DNA from: Gammaproteobacteria bacterium
Lineage (GTDB): Bacteria; Pseudomonadota; Gammaproteobacteria; Pseudomonadales; Oleiphilaceae
Length of the DNA: 7,482 nucleotides
Assembly: GCA_029268325.1 (NCBI GenBank)
Contig: JAJUGC010000094.1
Location: forward strand, 1 to 7,482
Direction: 5' to 3'
Shown here: in pieces, positions 1 through 4,961 of the stretch
How the letters are laid out: every line of letters starts with the position of its first letter
Numbering within the stretch: the first letter of the stretch is position 1
The notes under the pieces: generated by a model
Told to the model about the DNA's origin: nothing
The model's input: the letters and a program-made list of their open reading frames with translations, nothing else
The model's database searches: none
Translations under genes and position numbers: made by a program

Positions 1-1972
1 GATGGTTCAGGGCCACCGGCGGGCTCAGGTAACCCAGCTCAAACGCCACCAAAACCACCATCCAGAAATGGATCGGGTGGATTCCGCTGTCATAGGCAAT
101 CGTGGCGATAGTGGCACTCACCAGAATGATGGCGCCAAAGGCGTCCATGATCATGCCCAGAATCACTAGGATGATCACCAACAGGATCATGGCCGTCCAG
201 GGACTGGCAAAGGATTGGGGGAAGGCCTCCATCACACCGGAACGTTCGATCACGCCACCAATGCTCACGGAAAGTCCGAAGAGCAGCAGCAGCGCACCGA
301 TCTCGGCCGTGGTATCGTTGGTGGCGCCCCGCAGGCTCGACTCAATGCTGCGCTTGGGCTGTGGGTTATCTGCCTGTTGCTCCATGGAAACCAGCGGCAT
401 AACACCCACGGCATTGTTCGCCATACCAAACCGGCCAGCCCGACGACTGGCAAAATGCTCATATACCAGAATGCCCAGCAGCATGACCGGCAGAATCCGG
501 GGGGCTGAGAACTCGTTCAGCGCCACATCCAGGAACTCGCTATACACCAGAACCGTGGCCGCAATCACCAGCACATAGGGCACCAGTGGGAGCATTTCCC
601 GTAGCGTGACGGGCAAGGCTTCTGAAACCGGCGCAACGGTAAGGGGGTTTTGGCGGTTGACCAGGAGTGCCACCACCAGGAACAGGAACGCGGTGAGCAT
701 AAAGACATAGATCCCCCAGCCAAACAGCTGGTCTGTGGTCACCTGCCGGTTCAACATGGCAATGACCACCACCAGCAGACAGGGCCGGAGCACTACTCCA
801 AGGCTGCCCGACAAGGCTGTGGCCGCCAAGGCCAATTGGCGCCGCGCCCCAACTGCGCGTAACTCGGCGTAGATAACCGCACCGGCGGCAATCACAAAAA
901 TACCTGAAGCCCCTGTATAAGCCGTGGGCACAGCTGCAATCACGATGGCCAAGAAAGCCAGCACTTCCGGCGCGAGTTTCCAGGGTCGGAACAGGTTGAA
1001 CACCAATGAGGCCAGACGGGTCTGCTTGAGCATCATCCCCGCCCACACATAGAGGGCAACATTCAGGAAGGTATCGGAGAAATCCATCAGCTTGTAGAGA
1101 TGGATGCCAATACCGGCCAAGTGTCCTCCGAACATAAAGTAAGAGCCGACGATCAAGCACATGGTGGTGTACAAGGGCACCGACAGCAGGGCGTGCCCCA
1201 GATTACCGCCCGGCTTGGCATGGGCTGGAACCTTGAAGATCTGCAGGCCGCTCAGCACGGCCAACAGGCCAAAGCAGACAATCCACATCCAGTGCAGGGC
1301 CTCCCGGCTGGCCTCGACCACTTCAGAGGTACTGTGGGAGAGATCCCGGAATGACCAGATCGACACCAGCAACATCGAGTTGGCAACAAACTGGGCCAGG
1401 GAGGACACGCGGTGGTCCAGGACGGTTTCCATGCCGCGCAGGGCAATATGGTGGCGGGCCAGGGTCGCCGTGGCCGCACAGATGGTAATCAGCAGCGCCA
1501 GCACAAAGCGCTGGGAAGTCAGGCCAAAGGCAATGATGTCCGCCACGAACAGCTCGACCGCCCGGTAAGCCCGCAGCCCAGGCGTGACCTTTTCCTTCAG
1601 CTGCTCATAACGCTCATGCTGGGCCAGACAGGCCTGCTGTGCATTGACCAGGGAGGCCCGCAAAGTCTCCGGCGACAGGGGCTCATCGGCGAACAGGTCG
1701 GCAATCAGGTCATCGCCCTGCTGACGTGCCCGCTCCTGTTCGAGCCGCGCCTGCAACTGGGCCTCGATGTCCACGTTGGGGTCGCAGTGGGGCGCTACCG
1801 GGTCGGTCCGCAGGTTATAATAGCCATCCCAAAACTGCTGCCCCATCTTCAGCATCTTGTTATGGATGTCACTACTGGTACTGAAGATCACTACCGCCAG
1901 CAGCAGCAGACACGCTGGCATCGATGAAAGCCATTCCCGGGCCGATCGACCGGCTAATCCTGTACTTGCCAT
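1..1972 (-). CDS. TRAP transporter fused permease (DctQ-like + DctM), C-terminus cut by window edge
   Basis: Inner-membrane permease of a tripartite ATP-independent periplasmic (TRAP) transporter, a family that imports organic solutes using an ion gradient. The frame is open from the ATG at 1972 to the left edge (657 codons, no stop). N-terminal part: a positively charged start, a first membrane helix near residues 18-32, a hydrophilic charged stretch of about residues 35-140, then hydrophobic helices near 142-170, 192-207 and 227-245. This is what a 4-TM DctQ-like subunit with a large insert would look like. The DctM-type part follows from about residue 260 with many helices. Diagnostic segments are TAYTGASGIF (350-359), LSGSLGVVLRP (387-397), GMIMDAFGAI (606-615) and the near-terminal ELGYLSPPVALN (645-656), matching the conserved G-x-MD and PPV-x-LN regions of DctM. 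Probably only a few dozen residues are missing. An AGG lies 7 nt before the ATG. It follows the solute-binding protein gene by 95 nt. The DctM assignment is firm; calling the N-terminus DctQ-like is inference from topology. Confidence 0.88.
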   Translation of the reverse strand, partial: MASTGLAGRSAREWLSSMPACLLLLAVVIFSTSSDIHNKMLKMGQQFWDGYYNLRTDPVAPHCDPNVDIEAQLQARLEQERARQQGDDLIADLFADEPLSPETLRASLVNAQQACLAQHERYEQLKEKVTPGLRAYRAVELFVADIIAFGLTSQRFVLALLITICAATATLARHHIALRGMETVLDHRVSSLAQFVANSMLLVSIWSFRDLSHSTSEVVEASREALHWMWIVCFGLLAVLSGLQIFKVPAHAKPGGNLGHALLSVPLYTTMCLIVGSYFMFGGHLAGIGIHLYKLMDFSDTFLNVALYVWAGMMLKQTRLASLVFNLFRPWKLAPEVLAFLAIVIAAVPTAYTGASGIFVIAAGAVIYAELRAVGARRQLALAATALSGSLGVVLRPCLLVVVIAMLNRQVTTDQLFGWGIYVFMLTAFLFLVVALLVNRQNPLTVAPVSEALPVTLREMLPLVPYVLVIAATVLVYSEFLDVALNEFSAPRILPVMLLGILVYEHFASRRAGRFGMANNAVGVMPLVSMEQQADNPQPKRSIESSLRGATNDTTAEIGALLLLFGLSVSIGGVIERSGVMEAFPQSFASPWTAMILLVIILVILGMIMDAFGAIILVSATIATIAYDSGIHPIHFWMVVLVAFELGYLSPPVALNH

Positions 1973-2018
1973 GTTAAAACCTGATCTTGTTATTAAGTAT
2001 TCCCACTGGCGGCCTTAT

Positions 2019-2054
2019 CTGTTCAGACCAATGCCCGAACAGCCTCCCTGGCTG
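2019..2054 (-). promoter_or_regulatory. Two mutually exclusive small hairpins between solute-binding protein and permease genes
   Basis: The 95-nt gap after the solute-binding protein contains two inverted repeats that share three bases. One is CAGCC/GGCTG (2040-2044 with 2050-2054, 5-nt loop), 13 nt past the stop codon. The other is CTGTTC/GAACAG (2019-2024 with 2037-2042, 12-nt loop). No T-run follows either, so this is not a standard intrinsic terminator. In binding-protein operons, hairpins in this place often protect the upstream message from 3' decay so that more binding protein than permease is made; that role here is inference. Confidence 0.3.
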
Positions 2055-2067
2055 CCACTTTCCCTCA

Positions 2068-3084
2068 TTACTCCAACGCTTCCGCACACTCTGCATTGCT
2101 TGGATTGACCCTGCAGCGCACCTTGCGCATCACGGTCAAGGCTCGGGCGTCGTAAGTGCCTTCATCACGCAGCTGCAAACGGACCTCCCGCAACAGCTTG
2201 TCATAGCCAGCAACATCCTCGGGCTTGGGGTGCATCCAGTATTCGGGTTTGATTTCGGCCTCCGCCTGGCGCACCAGCTCGTAGGCTTCTTCATAACGGG
2301 TCGCAGCGTATTCACGGGCTTTCTGGCCGAAGCCTTCCGGGAAGCGATCAGCATGGACAATGATCTGGAAGTTCATCTGGGCCAGCTTGTAATTGAAAAC
2401 GCCGCCTTTGGGCTCGACGCCCTTGTAGAGTTCCAGCGGGGTGTAGGCCACCGCCGGGGCATAGGCGATATCCACACTGCCGTTGTTGAACTTGCCGGCA
2501 AAGTTGGCGGTACTGGAGCCCACCACAGAAGCGCCTACCCGGCGCACCATGGTCAACGAGGCATTGTCATAGTCGAGGGTCGCAATTTTTTTACCTTGGA
2601 GCTTCTCCACCGTGTCAATGGAGCGATCCCGAGTAAACAGGTAGATCGCACCGGCCGGCAAAATCCCTACCACCTCATAGTTGCCGCTTTTCATCAGACT
2701 GGCCGCCTGGGGCTGGGTCAGGGTATCCATCACCATTTTCAGCTCGGTATCGCCGGGAATGGCACCAATCGCCTCCAGGGTGCCGGTGAACTTGTTGAAC
2801 TCACGGGCCCGGGTACCGGTCAGCAGAACGCCATCACACTGTCCGGCCTTGAAGTCTTCAGCGGCAATCTTCTCATCGGTATAGGCTTGCAGCTTCAGGT
2901 CAACCCCCCACTGCAGGGCAGCCGGCTTGACCGGCTTCATCACGTTGAACAGGGGACCGCTAGCGCCAATGGGGTCAAAGATACAGAGTGAGCGCGACAC
3001 TAGGTCTGCCTGGGCAGTTTGGACGGCCACTGCCGCGACTGACGCCAATGCCAGAGCCTGCATCCGCTGCTTAAGATTTTTCAT
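2068..3084 (-). CDS. AdeT1_2-family periplasmic solute-binding protein (TRAP P-component-like)
   Basis: A 338-residue secreted protein. The N-terminus MKNLKQRMQ followed by an Ala/Val-rich core and AQA-D (residues 24-27) is a clear Sec signal peptide with a signal peptidase I site. The mature part begins with LCIFDPIG (33-40) and contains DEKIAAEDFKAGQCDG (70-85), NYEVVGILPAGAIYLF (135-150) and NFAGKFNNGSVDI (194-206), the pattern of the AdeT1_2 family, which is built like TRAP or ABC periplasmic binding proteins. Four cysteines (34, 83, 324, 333) could form two disulfides, one near the N-terminus and one closing the C-terminal tail. I chose the ATG at 3084 rather than the TTG two codons earlier because AGG at 3096-3094 is 9 nt from the ATG but only 3 nt from the TTG. 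The gene ends in tandem stops, TAA TGA. It sits between a lipoprotein (54 nt upstream) and a TRAP permease, so it most likely delivers the substrate to that permease. Substrate unknown. Confidence 0.87.
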   Translation of the reverse strand: MKNLKQRMQALALASVAAVAVQTAQADLVSRSLCIFDPIGASGPLFNVMKPVKPAALQWGVDLKLQAYTDEKIAAEDFKAGQCDGVLLTGTRAREFNKFTGTLEAIGAIPGDTELKMVMDTLTQPQAASLMKSGNYEVVGILPAGAIYLFTRDRSIDTVEKLQGKKIATLDYDNASLTMVRRVGASVVGSSTANFAGKFNNGSVDIAYAPAVAYTPLELYKGVEPKGGVFNYKLAQMNFQIIVHADRFPEGFGQKAREYAATRYEEAYELVRQAEAEIKPEYWMHPKPEDVAGYDKLLREVRLQLRDEGTYDARALTVMRKVRCRVNPSNAECAEALE

Positions 3085-3138
3085 GTTCAACTACCTATTT
3101 TTGTTCTGAATCTTCTTGTGTTTTGGAGCTTGGCCCTT

Positions 3139-4191
3139 TTAGAGGATGTCATCCAAATCAATGGTCTCACCACTGCTCTGGCGCTTGTCATCCCAGAAGG
3201 TGCCCAGCCCGCCGATGGGGGTGCGATGGCCGGTCTGCTCCGTCCACAAACGGTCCGAAATCGCCTCCAGGGTTTGGGTTGCGATCGCATCCAGCAGCTT
3301 GCGCTCGGGATCAGCCGGCTTTTTGGCTTTAGACTTGGCGTGCTGGCGAATCACATCTTTCACCAACTCCGTATTGCCTTGGTTAAGGGCCGCCATGGCA
3401 TAGAGAACATGAGGCAGACGAACGCCGGCTTTCTCGCCTTTCTCGGCGGCGATCTTCAGACGTGCAAAGGGATCTTCCCCTTGGGGTACAGCACCGGGCA
3501 GCATACTCCAGATGGTTGCCCGGATAGCCATGGGCACGCCCCAGAACTGGTCATCATCCAGGCAAGCCGCGCCACGCTCGGCTTTGGCGGCAATATCCTT
3601 GGGAATGCCCAGCCCAGCCCCGGAAGACATTTCATTGCTCAGTGCCTGCAATCCAGCCAGCATGCCCATCATCCAAATGAAGTTTTCAAACTCATCGTCC
3701 AGCTTCGGGCATTTACCGCCGGGCTCTCCGAACTCCTCCACCAGATAGCGGTAGCCGGTGTAGTTCCGGTTGGCCGCCAGGATGTGATAGCGCTTCTGGG
3801 CAATCTGGGCGTCTTGGGCTTCCTGGACATTGGCCTTTTTCATCGCGCGCAGATAACGCAGCTCTTGCTCCCAGGCCTGGCTTTCCGCACACATGCCGGC
3901 AGACAGATAAACCATGACTCCCAACTGGTTCGGGGTGTGGGTAACGCGACCAAACGACATCAGCAACGGCGTCAGGGCTTGCGCCATGCTGCAGTTCATC
4001 TCCAGGTCGTCACTGGCCAGTACATAGGGCACCTGATGCTCTTCGGCATAGGCGGTCATGACGGTGCCGGTCGTCTTGTAAATCATATGATTCACCACCG
4101 AGCATCCGGTGACCGAGGTGAGCGACAAAACGATTGCAAGACGCCCCCAGGGCTTTGCCAGCCAATTCCTGGCCACATTTCTCCAGTTCAC
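3139..4191 (-). CDS. Lipoprotein, probable TatT-like component of the TRAP transporter
   Basis: A 350-residue predicted lipoprotein. From the GTG start, a basic N-region (NWRNVARNWLAKPWGR) precedes a hydrophobic stretch (LAIVLSLTS) and the lipobox VTGC, with the lipidated cysteine at residue 30 followed by Ser, which favours outer-membrane sorting. The mature protein is rich in Ala, Leu and charged residues with no membrane helix, and looks almost wholly alpha-helical, for example YLSAGMCAESQAWEQELRYLRAM (95-117) and EAQDAQIAQKRYHILAANRNY (124-144). Four more cysteines (67, 101, 161, 210) could pair. Length, helical character, lipidation and place before a binding protein and a TRAP permease fit the TatT family known from Treponema pallidum, which partners a TRAP binding protein; I infer this from context and general pattern, not from a residue signature. 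The GTG at 4191 is preferred over the ATG at 4227 because GGGAGG lies 6 nt before it, whereas the ATG has no ribosome binding site and would add 12 polar residues. Confidence 0.72.
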   Translation of the reverse strand: MNWRNVARNWLAKPWGRLAIVLSLTSVTGCSVVNHMIYKTTGTVMTAYAEEHQVPYVLASDDLEMNCSMAQALTPLLMSFGRVTHTPNQLGVMVYLSAGMCAESQAWEQELRYLRAMKKANVQEAQDAQIAQKRYHILAANRNYTGYRYLVEEFGEPGGKCPKLDDEFENFIWMMGMLAGLQALSNEMSSGAGLGIPKDIAAKAERGAACLDDDQFWGVPMAIRATIWSMLPGAVPQGEDPFARLKIAAEKGEKAGVRLPHVLYAMAALNQGNTELVKDVIRQHAKSKAKKPADPERKLLDAIATQTLEAISDRLWTEQTGHRTPIGGLGTFWDDKRQSSGETIDLDDIL

Positions 4192-4197
4192 AGTTAT

Positions 4198-4203
4198 CCT
4201 CCC
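4198..4203 (-). promoter_or_regulatory. Ribosome binding site deciding a GTG start for the lipoprotein
   Basis: GGGAGG on the minus strand, 6 nt before the GTG at 4191-4189. It is the best Shine-Dalgarno match in this leader and argues against the in-frame ATG at 4227, which is preceded by GCTTTGTAA with no purine-rich site. Confidence 0.75.
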
Positions 4204-4253
4204 GACAGACTCGTTATTGTTATGCATTTACAAAGCGGGCTCGAACAAAGGTA

Positions 4254-4275
4254 GCCAAGTGTATACAGACTTGGC
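4254..4275. promoter_or_regulatory. Operator-like inverted repeat upstream of the transporter operon
   Basis: GCCAAGT (4254-4260), an 8-nt spacer, then ACTTGGC (4269-4275): perfect 7-bp arms in a 22-bp element, with the palindrome TGTATACA (4260-4267) at its core. It lies 63-84 nt upstream of the lipoprotein start. The related octamer CCAAGTGT occurs again, in opposite orientation, at 4385-4392. The size and symmetry suit a dimeric repressor or activator site, but a 7-bp repeat can arise by chance and no regulator gene is present in the window. Confidence 0.35.
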
Positions 4276-4457
4276 CGGCATGCGCCAGTCCCCGCGCGGT
4301 TAGCGTCTGCTTTATGCGTCACGATTATGGCTAAGTCGCTGGTTTATTTGTGAGATAAGCGCCACAAAGACTAACAAAGATGCCACACTTGGTGAAAAAA
4401 AGTAACATTTTGGCGACACAGCTCCCAATCCCGCGCCAGGCTTGGCCCGGCAAGCAT

Positions 4458-4485
4458 TTGACAGGCTGCCATTAGCCGCTATAAC
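4458..4485 (+). promoter_or_regulatory. Sigma-70 promoter for the HU gene
   Basis: A perfect -35 TTGACA (4458-4463), a 16-bp spacer and a -10 TATAAC (4480-4485, five of six consensus bases). The start of transcription would be near 4492-4493, giving a leader of about 124 nt before the HU ATG. A strong vegetative promoter fits an abundant nucleoid protein. Confidence 0.72.
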
Positions 4486-4500
4486 TAAACTCATCTGGAC

Positions 4501-4585
4501 TGTTCTTGCTTCCTGCAGAAGCAGACAGCTACAGGTTGAAAATCACGCCTGCATCGGTAGCGCAACGCCGGCGGCACCAAGAACA
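4501..4585 (+). ncRNA. Possible structured 5' leader of the HU mRNA
   Basis: The predicted leader contains a long-range 8-bp stem TGTTCTTG/CAAGAACA (4501-4508 with 4578-4585). It encloses a hairpin CTTC-CTGCA-GAAG (4509-4512 with 4518-4521) and a longer arm GCTACAGG/CCT...GTAGC (4528-4535 with 4548-4550 and 4557-4561, with a 6-nt bulge). Together these give a three-way-junction-like shape starting about 8 nt from the predicted mRNA 5' end. I do not recognise it as a known riboswitch or ribosomal-protein leader. It is proposed from hand-found base pairing only. Confidence 0.25.
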
Positions 4586-4604
4586 ACAACATTGTCTTCT
4601 CATT

Positions 4605-4610
4605 AGGAGA
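4605..4610 (+). promoter_or_regulatory. Ribosome binding site of the HU gene
   Basis: AGGAGA, 6 nt before the ATG at 4617. It fixes the start at MRKPELA and rules out the longer in-frame reading from a TTG at 4506. Part of it (GAGA, 4607-4610) can pair with TCTC at 4598-4601, a weak 4-bp hairpin. Confidence 0.8.
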
Positions 4611-4616
4611 GTCCGA

Positions 4617-4889
4617 ATGCGTAAACCAGAACTGGCAGCTGCGATTGCCGCCAAAGCCAACCTGTCCAAGGAAAAGGCCAACGAAGTCATCACCGCCATT
4701 ACCGACGAGATCACCAAGGCCATGGCCCGTAACGATGAAGTGAGCCTGATTGGCTTCGGCACCTTTTCCGTTCGCACCCGCAGTGCCCGCACCGGCAAGA
4801 ACCCGCAAACCGGCGCCGTAATCCAGATTCCGGCCAGCCAAACCGTAGGCTTCAAGCCCGGCAAGGCGCTGAGAGACGCCGTCAAATAA
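4617..4889 (+). CDS. hup: HU-family histone-like DNA-binding protein
   Basis: A 90-residue nucleoid protein that binds and bends DNA as a dimer with little sequence preference. The length is exactly that of the family. The N-terminal helical part (residues 1-40, MRKPELAAAIAAKANLSKEKA) is followed by the signature GFGTF (46-50) and the DNA-binding beta arm with RSARTGKNPQTG (55-66). Pro63 at the arm tip is the residue that intercalates between base pairs in HU and IHF. The C-terminus FKPGKALRDAVK (79-90) is also typical. The MRKPELAAAIA start resembles the HU proteins of Pseudomonas-like bacteria more than E. coli HupA/HupB. It is a single-gene unit with its own promoter (4458-4485) and terminator (4898-4946), divergent from the transporter genes and convergent with the pyrimidine operon. 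HU rather than IHF is favoured by the whole-protein pattern; which HU paralogue cannot be told. Confidence 0.96.
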   Translation: MRKPELAAAIAAKANLSKEKANEVITAITDEITKAMARNDEVSLIGFGTFSVRTRSARTGKNPQTGAVIQIPASQTVGFKPGKALRDAVK

Positions 4890-4897
4890 AAGTACAG

Positions 4898-4946
4898 GCA
4901 ATAAAAAACCCCGAAAAGGCCTTGTCTTCTCGGGGTTTTTTATTGC
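4898..4946. terminator. Bidirectional intrinsic terminator between the HU gene and pyrC'
   Basis: A perfect 17-bp inverted repeat: GCAATAAAAAACCCCGA (4898-4914) and TCGGGGTTTTTTATTGC (4930-4946), with a 15-nt loop. The CCCCGA/TCGGGG core followed by six T on the plus strand, and by six T (the A-run) on the minus strand, makes it work in both directions. It begins 8 nt after the HU stop and lies 15 nt past the pyrC' stop, so it ends both convergent transcripts. Confidence 0.95.
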
Positions 4947-4961
4947 ACCAGGTCTGCGACC

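Larger units (their letters stand above)
4192..4616. other. Divergent intergenic region between the transporter operon and the HU gene
   Basis: About 425 bp without a credible gene. The HU side (4458-4616) holds a sigma-70 promoter and a long leader. The transporter side (4192-4300) holds an inverted repeat at 4254-4275, but I see no convincing -35/-10 pair for the transporter genes; TATACA on the minus strand at 4265-4260 is a possible -10 with only a poor -35 (CTGGCG). The middle (4361-4401) contains short helically spaced direct repeats and a run of seven A. Small open frames here are not supported by ribosome binding sites. Confidence 0.7.

Noticed and set aside
540..1160. Minus-strand open frame of 206 codons within the permease region, in a different frame.
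   Set aside because: The permease frame is open across the whole 1-1972 stretch with membrane helices and DctM motifs; this frame is rich in Gly, Arg, Cys and Pro, as expected for an off-frame reading.
1987..2991. Long open frame (334 codons) on the plus strand opposite the solute-binding protein gene.
   Set aside because: It is antisense to a gene with a clear signal peptide and family motifs, has no ribosome binding site, and its His/Gly/Gln-rich composition is typical of the reverse reading of GC-rich coding DNA.
3118..4254. Open frame of 378 codons on the plus strand covering the lipoprotein gene.
   Set aside because: It mirrors the codon bias of the minus-strand gene and has no recognisable domain; the minus-strand frame has a strong ribosome binding site, a signal sequence and a lipobox.
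4312..4494. Small minus-strand open frame of 60 codons in the divergent intergenic region.
   Set aside because: No ribosome binding site before its start, it overlaps the HU promoter, and its residues show no domain or signal pattern.
4506..4616. In-frame 37-residue N-terminal extension of the HU protein starting at a TTG.
   Set aside because: HU proteins are about 90 residues and start just before the KPELA-type helix; AGGAGA is placed for the ATG at 4617, and the extension falls in the likely untranslated leader.
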